Shown here: one piece after another, positions 1 through 11,653 of the stretch
How the letters are laid out: each line of letters begins with the position of its first letter
Numbering within the stretch: position 1 is the stretch's first letter
Assembly (NCBI GenBank): GCA_900239685.1
Contig: OENT01000002.1
Coordinates: 597,439 to 661,438, forward strand
Source of the DNA: Rotaria macrura
Lineage: Eukaryota; Rotifera; Eurotatoria; Philodinida; Philodinidae
Reading direction: 5' to 3'
Length of the DNA: 64,000 nt
Notes under the pieces: generated by a model
The model's input: the letters and a program-made list of their open reading frames with translations, nothing else
The model's database searches: none
What the model was told of the DNA's origin: nothing
Translations under genes and position numbers: made by a program

Positions 1-56
1 GAATGAAAGACCATCAAATTTACGACCTAGAAAAATAAAACTTCATGCATTTTGCA

Positions 57-699
57 TCAAATCAATGGGTTTAGACCTGGAGCAGTAGTTGTACTTGCGA
101 CTGTAGTCGATTCACTTGTTATTAGTGTAGTCGTAGTAACAGTTGTGGTCGATGTTTCTGGTGTCGATACTGTTGTATTTGTTGTGGTGAATGGCGTTGA
201 ACTTGGTGTGGTTGTTGTTGCCGTTGCCGTTGTTGTTGTTATCGTTGTCGTTGTTGTTGTTGTTGTTGTTGTTAATGTATCATTTGTGGTTGTTGTTATT
301 ATTGTTGTTGCTGTTGATATCGTAGCTAGAAGAGTGATAGATAAAAATTTGAATCGATTTGATTTTCAAATGAAATTATCCCACAAACAATTAAAAAAAA
401 AAGACCTAAATCAAATCTATCAACCCGAAAAAAATCAGAAATCTGTATAATTTAGAGCTAATTTTACTCGATGTTGATGATGACGCTATTGATGTTGTCG
501 TTGTATCATTTGCGACCGGATCAGTAGCCGGTAAATCATTGACATCTGGTATAGCGTCACGGAGGATTGGTCCAGAGTTACGGATATCTTGAGTATGGGT
601 TGTGACGACTACGGAATACAAGAAGCATAGGGTTAATAATGTATAATGAGAGGAAACAATCAATACATAGAAAAGAAACACCATTATTAGAAGCATCAC
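57..699 (-). CDS. Secreted Thr-rich mucin-like protein, two exons
   Basis: The model is exon 1 699-468 and exon 2 325-57, with a 142-nt GT-AG intron (467-326); the joined frame closes at 166 aa. The N-terminus (MMLLIMVFLFYVLIV...) is a long hydrophobic stretch consistent with a signal peptide or signal anchor. It is followed by a short mixed segment and then, throughout exon 2, a Thr/Ser/Pro-rich tract with a run of about ten consecutive Thr. Such tracts are usually O-glycosylated in extracellular mucin-like proteins (family knowledge). The Thr run comes from an ACA/ACG repeat that appears on the + strand as a GTT repeat and gives a spurious Val-rich reading frame there. No catalytic domain is visible. 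The start is the first ATG of the open frame; an upstream exon cannot be excluded. Confidence 0.6.
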
Positions 700-1905
700 A
701 ATATCATATATAGTTAGTTAGGAAATTATTAAAATTACGACAAGAATCAAACGCATCGTTTTACCTAAATTAACGATCACAATAAAGCCGATTAATGCAT
801 ATTGGTTTTTCATTGCTAATGTATGATTAATAAATACGAATCTAAACTTGAAGTACCTTGAAGTCAAAACTAAAATAAATAAATAAATAAATAAATAAAT
901 AAATATATAAATGCATGAAACAACAGATCGAATACAGGTAACAGTGGAAATATTAAGAATAATATCCTTATCGTATAATGTAAGTAGGTCATCGAGAAAC
1001 AAGAGTGAGCTACAGTGGTAGGTTTTCTACAAGTGACTTTTCCTTGTACGTAAGACAAAAGTTTCACGAATGATTCAATGGGAAAAATATATTATCAGCA
1101 TCATGTTGGCACTTGATGATGACAACTTGTATTCATACATTAAAGTGCAAGTCAATGAAAAAGAACAGAGGAAAAACGTGCGACTTCAGTTACCAGTTGC
1201 ACTGTAGAAAAAAAAAGAAACGCTCCTACATATTACGCGTGTCACTTTGTAGTATATTAGTCTGTCGAACGACGAATCTATACTTGGGAGATATACATGG
1301 ACTTGCAATGGTGAAAGATGGAAGAATAAATATTTCACTAGCTGTTTACATCTCTTGAGGGATATATGTATATATCAACCAACATGAAAGCACACAGTTA
1401 TCAGCATAGAGACTTCATAGAACATAGTATATAGTATTGTGAATGAATGTGTAAATAGTTTTCATTGGATATTTGTGACATCTAGCGATACACAGTATTT
1501 TTCTGTTCATGCAAATACTTCTAAGTAACATAGTCAGCCACTAAATATGTGAAAGACAGAAGCGAAGGCTAAATGTTAATTTCAAATCATTTTTAATTTT
1601 ATTTATTTCATGTCTCGAATAAACGGGCAATTTAATGTACAATTTAGATTGCATCTGTACGCTGCGAGGTGATAACCGCATGCAAACGTAGTGGTATTTT
1701 TTTGTATTTTGTTTTCGTCCTTAGTCGTCGTTACACTTGGCCGATTCGCAACAATTATATAAACCTCAATTACGTTTCATTCCTTCTATTTCCCCTAACT
1801 TATTCACAAAAATAATAAATATTATTCAAGTTTCGTCTTAGCCTTGAAAAACTAAGTACTAAAAGAATCTTGTCATCGTAAAAAGAAACTGTTATTAGTA
1901 TAAAA
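700..1905. other. Gene-free stretch with AAAT microsatellite
   Basis: No convincing coding exon is seen on either strand. The only clear structure is an (AAAT)n array around 872-904. The downstream part contains the presumed promoter and 5' leader of the gene starting at 1906. Confidence 0.5.
872..904. repeat. (AAAT)n microsatellite
   Basis: About eight uninterrupted tetranucleotide units are read directly from the sequence. Confidence 0.9.
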
Positions 1906-3303
1906 ATGACATCACGTAGTTCATCAACATCGCCTACGGGAACTGAACTCACAGCAAGTATTCGTGGTGGTCAAGGAACGGCATCTGTGACGAATACGGG
2001 TGATGTAGCGTCTATAGCTGAGACGTCCACAGTACGAAGTAGTCCATCGGCAAGTAGCCACAAATTAAGAACAGCTACAACAACTTCATACGATGGAATT
2101 AGCCTTCCCACGACGTCCAATACAAGTTTTACAAATGCCACAGTTGCAACAGGTCATACAAACACGACACAAACGCAAGCATCCAAAGGTATTCCAATCA
2201 ATCGCCCACCTGTTCTACAGCCACAACCACCACCAGGCTTTAAACCTGCTCCTACCAATCAATTCAAACCAGCAACAGTTGGATTGACACATCCACAATA
2301 TCGAACAAATCCAACCCAACCTAATTTCAACCAATTCAGTATCATACATATTCTAGAGCATGAATTTCAGAGTCTCAATATTCGAATGTTTCTATTGTTT
2401 TAGACAGTTCAAGTACATTATCGGGTGGTGGGTCTTTCTCAAGTACAGGTAGGTATTTCATTAACGAAAATTTAGAATTGATGTTGTTATAAACATATTT
2501 CATCTAGGTTATACCGATACTAATAGTGGAACAAATCTTCAGCAACAACAACAACATCAAACTGGCGGACAATTTCACAAACAACAACAACAACAACAGG
2601 AGCAGCGAGGGTGAGATTCTTTCAATTAAACCCAATCCTTACAAGAGGATAATTTTTGTTTATCTTAAGATTGCCAGATAAATATTTTGCACCGGAAAAC
2701 AGTAACCAAGCATTTGGTCCAGAAGAATTCCAAGATGTTGTATTAAATATCGATTATGGAGCACTCGAATCATTCGAAGCTGGTATGCAAGCCGTTGGTC
2801 AGTTTTCGGGTGGAAAAGGGTTCAGCGGTCATGATGGTTTGGGAGGAAAAGGTGTTGGTGGCTCAAATATTGGTGGTTTTGGTAATTTTACAGCCGATGG
2901 ACTTGGTGGATCTGTGGCGGAAGGATTTAGTAGATCACCAATAGGGGGTGTCACCGAGCCGGTATGGGCTAGTGATACTGCTGGTGCAGCAGTATCAAAA
3001 GGTGTTAATGCAACTGGTCCAACATTCGGAGGTTCAAATGGGTCACAATTTGATGTTGCTAAAGCAGTATTCAATCAAGTAGATACCAATCGAGATGGTT
3101 CAATTAGCCGACAAGAGTTCCAACAATGGGTTCAAGGTGGTACTCAAAATTACGGTGGGCCATCGTACGCAAATTATCAAACCACAAACACAACAGAAAT
3201 AAGTCACAGTGGGAATAATATGAATCAAGCTGCATCGGTTCAAGGTGTTCCGCCTGAAATAGCAGGTATTCTTGAACAAAGTGGACTCTCAAAATTCATC
3301 TAA
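1906..3303 (+). CDS. Low-complexity EF-hand protein, four exons
   Basis: Exons are 1906-2338, 2404-2448, 2508-2610 and 2670-3303. The three introns are about 60 nt and the joined frame gives 404 aa. The N-terminal 190 residues are Ser/Thr-rich, with a Pro-rich patch (RPPVLQPQPPPGF) and Gln runs encoded by CAA repeats in exon 3. Exon 4 begins LPDKYFAPENS, continues with a Gly-rich segment, and carries one textbook EF-hand loop, DTNRDGSISRQEF, near residues 332-344; its acidic 1, 3, 5 and 12 positions are all present. A single EF-hand in a largely disordered protein suggests a Ca2+-binding or structural role, but I do not recognise the family. There is no signal peptide or TM segment. The start is the first in-frame ATG, preceded by A-rich sequence. 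Confidence 0.75.
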
Positions 3304-4011
3304 CTATGCTCGAACTCATTAGATCATATAGAAAAAAAAGCTATTCCATTGTATCATGCGTCTTAGAATTGTTGCATGTGTCGTCGCTTTTTCGTTTATT
3401 AACTATTCTTCGCATTATTTACATGCTTTGAATATGATTTTTTTCTCGTCACAATTCATTTCATTTTATCATACAATTATTCATAACCTACAGAAAGAAA
3501 AACAGAAAATGCAGATCATCAAAACTCGTGCGAAGTGATAGTTATCCTTATTAAAGTTCTAATTTTTATTCATCCTAGTCTCAAATAGATAACTTTAATT
3601 GTTGATAGACGTTCTTTTTTCCGATTATTTTGTGGCAAGATGACTTATTTGCAAATTTAAAACTAATAGCATCAAAATGACTATGAGAAATGCTAGCTAT
3701 GTATCTTTTCCTATTTTCTAGTTTTTAAGTGATAGATTGTTGGCTAGGAATAGAAATCTTTTCATTAAACCGCATATTTGCAAAGTTAAAGATCATCGAG
3801 CTTTAATAAATTCGGAAATCACATAACATTAGCTATTTGTATCGAGTGATTTGTCGAATTCAAAAATATATTTGTTTTCATTCATAAAAAAAAGACTACG
3901 TATATATCTATATATACGTATATATATATTTCATAATTACATATAAACAAGAAACAAATTTTAAAAAAATTGAATCGTACATAACTTCCGAACTGTAAAA
4001 CAAAGTTTTGA
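3304..4011. other. Intergenic, convergent 3' ends
   Basis: This is AT-rich sequence between two convergent genes. It should hold the 3' UTR of the EF-hand gene and that of the LRR gene. A TA-rich tract lies near 3900-3930. No coding exon is seen. Confidence 0.5.
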
Positions 4012-6688
4012 TTATTTCTGATCAGCATTGTTGTCCATCCAAGCGGGTACAACCGTAATATTAAGTAACGGTAGAGCTCGCAAAGGTCTTGATGATTTAT
4101 TAGCTGAAACGTCCATCGTTGGTATTGTAGATACATCATCATTAGTTGCAGCATCATCGTGAAAAGTGGTTTTTCGTGCTATCATAGAATGTGGTCGGGA
4201 AGGTATTGGTGTTGTTGTATTTGAATTTTGGGTTCTTGACCACATTGAACTACGACGTCTTTGTCTTTGATTGGTAACGAGTGCACCTGCTGATGTGTTC
4301 AATAGATTATTATTCATGACATCAACATAAATTCCATTTTTAACTTGTGGCAATATCTTCGCTCGTTTCGATGGTGTAAGTGGGATTGAGGTCACACTCA
4401 CTTCAGATGTACTTGTAGTCGGTACTGTATCACAACCGTTTGAAGACATTGGTGAAATTTTATTTGGTTTCGACGATATGGGAATGCCTTTAACAACATG
4501 TGTTGTATTCGTTCCAGTATTATTCGATGGTGATATTGATAATTTGCGTTCACGATATGAACCTGGAGCATTGTTATTTTTTCTAATAACTCGTCGTGGA
4601 TTTCGTTTCCCATCGATAGGTGGTTTTGTACGAACTATTTGAAAACATGTTTGAGTTTCTTGATCAGGATTTATTTTATCACTCCATACTAAAAGAATAA
4701 TAATATACCTGCATGCATTTTATTGATGTAAAGGAAAAAAATTCAAGTTAGCACATGAATCGTAAAGAGAAATTGTCTTCTATTATATTTTGTATTTTAT
4801 AACTACTTAATAGCTGTTGGTCGATGCGACAAGAGTCTTATATTGCAGCATACTCATTCAATTCCATTAAAAATAAAATATACTTAATTATTTTTTTTAC
4901 ACTATTGATCGTATCTAAAAATAATTCGAAAAAAATAATATTTCTAAGAACGAGACAGAACGAATCCTAACAAATTTTGCATAAATCAGCGGACGTTTTT
5001 TCCTTCAATGCAAAAATTAGTTTCTTTTTATTGATTTTTCCTGACGACATGTTTAATTATATGGCTATGTGTATATTCGAAAAGAGATAGCATACATTTC
5101 ACACTTCTTACCGTTCGATATTGATACTGAAGGTCGACTCGATGTTGTTATTGATAATTTTGAATTGTATTCTTCTTTTGGTAATAGTTTATTTTTATAT
5201 AAACAAAAACCGAGTAAAATTAAAAGCAATAATGATACAAGTCCCAATACGATTCCTAAAATAATGTACCATGCAGGTGAACCCGATCCTGAAGAACCAT
5301 TTGAACCAATGCCACCATTCTGAAAAAACCAAACATGAAAAGTTGTCGCATAAAGGACAATGTTTGTTTACCACTGAAGGGCCACTTCCTCCACCTGAAT
5401 CAGATGTAGTGTTACTTGGACTATTGGTTGTTGTGATGACTGTTGTACCCGTTGACCAATATGTCGGCGGTGTTAATGTTGAACTTGTTGAATTTGTATA
5501 AACAGAACAAAACACATCTGTTCGATTAGAAAGCACATAATTAGTACACGAATTTGATGCACTAAAATTTGAAAAAATATATTTTTCTCCAAAAGTTGAT
5601 GCTGGCGATGAACACGTCGCTTGTGATAATAGAGCTGTACCACTTGACAACTGCGGAAAGTCACTTATATTATCATTTATAAATGTTACTAAATAGTAGG
5701 ATTCACAATCACATATTAAAGAATTGTTTGTTAGTAGCAGATTCGAAATGGCAACTATGAAATAAGATGTACTGGTTACACTAAGGGTTGAACATGCACC
5801 ATATTGTTCAAGTAAGTAATCGGATACCCGTTCAAGTTGATTGTTATTCAAATAAAAACTACGCGGATCTGGAGTTTCAGTGAACTGCTTGACATATATT
5901 GGAACTTGATTTGTAAAATTCTTAATTAAATTACTGTCCATGTCAATTACCATATATTGTTCTAAATGAAAAACATGTCATTTGAAATCATTGAAAAAAC
6001 TGTGAAAAGAAAATACTAATTTACGAGTCTTAACGAATAAAGGCCAAAGATCAACATTAGTTATTTCATTATAACTAAAATTCATTGAAACGATCGTCGA
6101 AGGAAAATTAACAAAAGTTGTCTGATTAATTGTAGGCATTGTTGTTAAATTATTTTGAGAAAAATCTATGGTTTGTAATTTATTGTTAACTTGAATAAAA
6201 TTTAAATTAACATCAGTTATGTAATTATTTGATAAATCGAGTGCGATTAAATTTGAACCTAAACAAGCAAATTCAGATGTATTCAATGAACCAGTTATAC
6301 TGTTCGATGAGAGATCAAGTGTAGCAATATTTGGATATGCTGAGCACATGTTCGTTGGTAATGTTATTAAAGGACCATGATCACCAGCTCTTAATGGACT
6401 AACACTTATATGAGTCACATTTGTTTGAAGTTTTGTATCGCTTAGTGTAGGGAATGCAGTAAGAATAGGCGTTGAACTACAAACAATATCTAATTGTATA
6501 TTGCCTGTCAGTGTACAATTGCACGATGATGTACCAGGACACAAATTCGTTAAAATTGATGATTGAACAACATTTCGACCTAATAACTATGATGGAAAGA
6601 CAATATAGTTAAAAATTCGTCGGTAATCTCGCATAGTACTTACAGTCAAAATCAAAAAAAAATAGACAAAAAATCCTTTTTGCTGCAT
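4012..6688 (-). CDS. Leucine-rich-repeat single-pass receptor-like protein
   Basis: Five exons (6688-6644, 6586-6025, 5961-5372, 5319-5112, 4688-4012) join in frame to 693 aa. Exon 1 encodes only the signal peptide core (MQQKGFFVYFFLILT). A cysteine cluster near residues 31-50 (CPGTSSCNC) resembles an LRRNT cap. Several LRRs follow (for example IATLDLSSNSITG and LIALDLSNNYITD), and then an LRRCT-like CDCESYY segment. A Ser/Thr-rich stalk leads to one TM helix near residues 416-438 (AWYIILGIVLGLVSLLLLIL). The remaining 255 residues are a Ser/Thr-rich cytoplasmic tail with no recognised domain. The protein is probably a type I surface adhesion or receptor molecule. The last intron (5111-4689) is about 420 nt; the others are about 50-65 nt. 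The specific orthologue is not identifiable. Confidence 0.85.
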
Positions 6689-8882
6689 AGTCACCAAAGA
6701 ATAATAATATGTTGCGTGTTAAAAACAACCAAGTAGATTTTTGAATTCTTCTATTCTCTCTCTCTCCTCCTCGTGTGTCCACAAACATCTTGTTCGTTGT
6801 TTTAGATATTTGGCATGCATACAAACTATTGATTATTGTTTGCAATGTCAAAGAAGCCAAATCAAATTTTATTGAAAAAAAACTTTTGATGAAATACAAT
6901 AACCATCCACTCTTCTATTTTGCATTAGATAAATTTTCATTTTTTTCGACGCAATTTATTTGCTTATCTACTTAGGTTTTATCGTATCTCTTTGTATTAA
7001 ATAAATACTAATTTTGAACAAATAATCAAAAAATTTGAATGATTTTGAATGAGAAATATCTGTATATAAATATAAACTGAACCTCGAATGATGAATGTAT
7101 TTAGTATGATTCTACAGAAATTGAACACTTGAGAGTTTTGTATTTGTATTCTTTATAAAAATTTAACGTTATGTAATAAATGTTATTAGAAATAAGCAGG
7201 GAGAATTGATTTGACAGTATATGAATGAAAATTGTAATAAATGGTTTTTAGGCTTCGAACACGAATTTTCCTTCGAATGAAAAAAAAACGGAAAACTGGG
7301 GCTGTGCGATCAAAAGGCTTTTCACTGTATGTTGTTCAAATTTAAAATATCAGCAAATTACTGTTTCCATTCTCAATTAAAATCATATATCTTTATTATA
7401 TTTATTTTTCGAGATAGATTCCTTCATTTTCCTGCCAAATAGTTAATTCTCGACGTATTCAACAAAGGAGTTGTTCCTAATATATAACAAAGTGTTATTT
7501 ATATAAGGTCTGTAATTATATATCAGCAACAGTTTTCACGGCTCATAATTAACGGCAGACGCCAATAAAAATATTTGATTTATCTGTAGAATAACAAGGT
7601 AACAGTAGCAGTTCTTAGAGTTTAATTTTGTGGTTCCAAAGAATTTTAGATTCTGTTTCACACTATGGAACAACGATATTTCTCCGACTTTTAAAAACAT
7701 GCATGCAGTCGAATCAATGCTTTTATTTTATCCATTGACACGAAAATAAGTATAGAATAATTCGCTTCGTTCGCTGAATTCTTCATAATATACATTTACC
7801 TACTTGATTCTACATCTTCAATAACATATGAAGAAATTTATTCCTTCATTCTATTAGCAGTAGGATTAAAATTAGAATTAAGAATTTACCCAGCGGGGAT
7901 ATTTGAGAGATGAGAATTGGCATCATTGAAAATGCTATTCATATATGGTTATTCAGTTTGTTGTGTGCAGATTATACGCGGTTCTAAGTTTCAGAGAAAT
8001 GAAGTTAATTCAAATGTTGACATTTATTTGACCTTGTATTGATCTGTTTTGCTCTAAAGTTCTTCACATAGAAAAAACTGCAGCATGCTACTACACTCAT
8101 TTATTCGAAGGCAAAACAAACGTTTTCGTTTCCTCTGAAAATATTATGCAAGAAAACGTACAGCTTTCGTGATTCTGTTTTCGAATCTCTCGGTTATTCT
8201 TCAGGTAGGTCTTCGTCACATAAGAAGTGCTAGTCAATCGGTGAAAAAGTTCTCTGATTACGCTTGCTTTTCTAGCCGCTCCATATGCATTAAAATGCAT
8301 CGGAAACTATTGTTTTACATCAATTAAGAGGTTGTCGCTCCTTAATTTTCAAAATTTTTTCATGAATGGCTAAAATATGCACTGAATACCAATCTTTGCA
8401 TCAAAATGAAAAAAGCTCAATGGTTCTTAGCTGATAGTATGATTAATAGATCCCAAATAATAACTGTGATACACTCGGATGACATCAATCCAGTTTTATT
8501 GTTATTTCGAAAAAAACGACGGATCGATTCGCAGAAAGTATATTATTTTGATGCCTCTATCGGTACCTATATATTGCACAATCCAAAGCTCAGGGCTCAA
8601 AAAAGAATTGAGCTACGGTTAGTGATATTCTGCTGCTAAAGAATGACCGAATTGTAGATCAATATCGTATTTTTTAATATTGAAGTTTAATACTTGTGGC
8701 CTCAAAACGTTTTCCTTTAATGGAAGCTATGCAGAAACTTGAACCCAGCTTCTATGATATGTATTAATGCAGGTATCTATTCGAAATCACATATGGAGAT
8801 CAATGAGACATAACAGTAGAAGCGTAAACCAATAGATTTTGAAGAAACGATAAGTTACGCTTGCACATTTAAATTATGACCT
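6689..8882. other. Gene-free stretch
   Basis: AT-rich sequence upstream of the LRR gene. Short open frames occur on both strands but lack conserved motifs and splice logic. No repeat family was recognised. Confidence 0.45.
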
Positions 8883-9120
8883 CCCAGGTCGAATGATACG
8901 GACCGTTGAGTGGACGCAGTTATACGGACCGTAACATCATTAAAATAGGGCCGCATACGGCCGTATTTTCACAGTACACGGCTCCATGTACGGTGCTATT
9001 TCTGGGCACAGTAATAAAGGATCGTATACTGTGAAAATACGGCCGTATATGGCCCTATTTTAATGCTGTTACGGTCCGTATAACTGCGTCCACTCAACGG
9101 TCCGTATCGTTCGACCTGGG
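8883..9120. mobile_element. Foldback (MITE-like) element, CCCAGGTCGAA family, copy 1
   Basis: This 238-bp segment is a near-perfect inverted repeat. The left end CCCAGGTCGAATGATACGG and the right end, read in reverse complement as CCCAGGTCGAACGATACGG, continue to match for about 95 bp around a central loop of about 45 bp. Base composition is visibly GC-richer than the flanks. There is no coding capacity. No target-site duplication is evident. A very similar copy begins at 63830 and a diverged one at about 9131. The structure suits a non-autonomous DNA transposon; the superfamily was not assigned. Confidence 0.85.
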
Positions 9121-9130
9121 ATATACACGT

Positions 9131-9386
9131 GTCGAACGATACGGTTCATCTACGCCCCGTGTACGAGCAGCATATGGAGCGCAGAATTACTGACCGTACC
9201 ATTATTGAAGAAGGCCGTTTTACGATCGTGTACCGTGACAATACCACCTTGTATTACTGTGCCCCGGCACCGGCATGGTATATTAGGCCGTATCTTCACA
9301 GTGTAAGACCATAAAATAGCCTATTGCAATGATGGTACGGTCCGTAATTCTGCGCCCGATATATGGATCTTATCGTTCGACCTGGG
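9131..9386. mobile_element. Diverged foldback element, same family, copy 2
   Basis: Starting 10 bp after copy 1, this segment opens with GTCGAACGATACGG and ends with TATCGTTCGACCTGGG. Its arms share an internal block (GCGCAGAATTAC...ACCGTACCAT) in inverted orientation, but with many mismatches. It appears to be an older or different subfamily member lacking the first 5 nt of the left end. The 61-aa open frame inside it is a by-product of the repeat and is not annotated. Confidence 0.7.
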
Positions 9387-9919
9387 TATTTTATCATACC
9401 GATTACTCGATGCGTAGATATGATATGTTTCGGATCAGTGCTGTATCAAAGCCTCGTACACAGTTCAATCTATTCTATGAACTAATCTACTGATTGTTTC
9501 CTTTACAGAACAAGTAAAATAGTTAAAAGAATACAAGCCCTCGTAATCTCATTCATGCCATTCGATTACTTTCATTGATTTGAAGAGCTAACAGGAGTGT
9601 AGCATAAACGTTTTTTTCTCAAAAGGTCAATTACCCCAAGTTTTACTAGTTTTCGACGAAGGTCCTTTATTGAATTACTATTAAGCCAACTACGTATATA
9701 ATTATTTCTTATGGACAATCATTCACAATGTGCTCTGATAGCCGTCAACTTGCTGCCGCAAAATAATCAAAGGTGCATGAACATGTTGAATAGAAGACGC
9801 AAGACAATTATTCTATTTGTTACTTAAATATACTGCAAATCACTTTAAAATGGTACCCTCACTATCAAACTGAGTGCTTTTCAGTTGTACAAATAAAACT
9901 ATAATAATTACCCACGTCG
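9387..9919. other. Gene-free spacer
   Basis: AT-rich sequence between repeat elements; no exon or repeat recognised. Confidence 0.45.
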
Positions 9920-10265
9920 AAGACGTACGGTGGGAACTGGCCGGATCCAGTGTTATTTCCACGATTTCCAGAAGCAGGTTTCCGAAATCGGTTCTGGCTT
10001 ACTTCCCAACAATTCCTGGCACCGGAGCGTATCCACGGATATGGTTCTCGTTTTCTACACGGGATCCATCGACGGAAAACACCGTTTCCAAGCTCGGAGT
10101 GCGTACGATCCAGATCTGACCGTTTCCGGAATGGATACTGGTAACGTAAAAAGCAATTTTCCCATCCGGAGAGAACACGGCTCAGATCTGACCGTTTCCG
10201 CTAAGCTCACGAAAACTCAACTGGCCGTTTCCCAAACAGCGCTAAATACTCAGAATTACTACGTA
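9920..10265. repeat. GC-rich island with internal repeats
   Basis: This is a stretch of markedly higher GC in an AT-rich neighbourhood. It opens with the self-complementary CCCACGTCGAAGACGTACGG. It contains the words CCGTTTCC and GATCTGACCGTTTCCG several times; two copies of CAGATCTGACCGTTTCCG lie 72 bp apart (10111 and 10183). The opening resembles the ends of the foldback family at 8883 (CCCAGGTCGAA). It is probably a decayed transposable element rather than a gene. Two overlapping open frames here lack any recognisable domain. Confidence 0.5.
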
Positions 10266-11653
10266 AAGTCTCCGAATTATGAATCCAGCTTCTACTTCTT
10301 TTTTTAACAAGCCTCAAACAACACCAGAACATACCCTGGGAACAAATACCATTCAAGTAAACATTATACAGTTCTCTCCAAAGTTGCTTTGGTCACAAAA
10401 ATGGGAATTTTAAGTCCGAAGACCTAAAAATCTGATTTTTAGACCTTTGCAAACCGAAAACGCGATTTATAAGAACAGCTCACATGTTAAACACCATCGT
10501 TTTAAGAATTACCAGAGTCTTCAATCAAGGTAAGTGGCGCTTCTAAAGGCTCAAAATGACCTATCATTTTAAATTTTAATCGAAGACATTTGGAATGCAA
10601 GCTAATGCACTGAAAACAATAACACATTAAGTAACGAATCAAAAATTGTCACGTGAACCCATAAATGTATGGTAAACTATCCATTGCGTCGACATAGTTC
10701 TTAAAATGAAGGATTTCGAAAAAAATCCCAAAAAGAACTCTAAAGGTCTTTTTTTGTAAAATGCTGATTTGAGCATCTAGGATTGGTAGAAATGAGAATT
10801 TACCATTCGATGTAATTTTTTTTTCTAGCAGAGCCCTGATTTTTCAAGTAGAAATAATCTGGTTGGAAGATGGTCGATTCCGACTGTTTTCCGTTGCTTC
10901 TTTATCGGAGTATTGTTGTATTTTTGGGCCTGATCCGAACTTCGGAACGAACGATCTGGGTAGCATTCATTCTATGGGTACTAAGTAATTTCAAATATAT
11001 GAAGAAAATGAGACAAAATGCGAAAGCCAAACACCAATAGTAAAAACATCATGTTCTTTTAATCGCTTTATTGGAAAACGGTATTGCTGTCATTGAAAGT
11101 TAGAGAAGCACGTATTAAATCGATTGCTCTGTGAGTGCAGTTGTTTTTTCTAACACATCCACATTTTCGCAGCACTTGTTTTTTAAGGAATGTACAATTG
11201 TTGCTTCAGATCTGAAGTAATTTAAATGTCTAAAAACGCTCTTCAATTATAAAATCTGTAATGATCATCGAGAGAGTGAAGCGAGAAAAGTTTCGTTTAG
11301 TGTTTGTAAGATACTATTCATGTTATCATCTAACATCAACATAATTTCTAACAGGCTTCGACGCTTTCAGTATATTTTTATTGTAATTGTCGGTGAAATT
11401 ACTAGATATAGACACATTAAGAAACTGGAGATTTACATTTTGTATTATCCGATTTTAATGTTCATGTTGTTCATTTCATTTGTATGCATCTCTTTATAGA
11501 CCTATTATAGTAGAGTGTCATCGTGCTGAAAATAAAAGAGATCATGAGTAATTGATATTGGAGGAAAACCCGCCTCTGATGGGATGAAGAAATGAACAAT
11601 GGCTTCAGAAATTACCGTATGCTTCTGTCATGTCATTCAATTTATTTTTTGTA
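10266..11653. other. Gene-free stretch downstream of the 7TM gene
   Basis: AT-rich sequence with no coding exon identified. It includes the probable 3' UTR of the minus-strand receptor gene. Confidence 0.45.

Noticed and set aside
52-450. Val-rich open frame on the + strand
   Set aside because: It is the antisense reading of an ACA/ACG repeat encoding the Thr-rich exon of the minus-strand secreted protein.
9129-9314. 61-codon open frame
   Set aside because: Lies entirely inside the diverged foldback element; its openness follows from the repeat's GC-rich composition.
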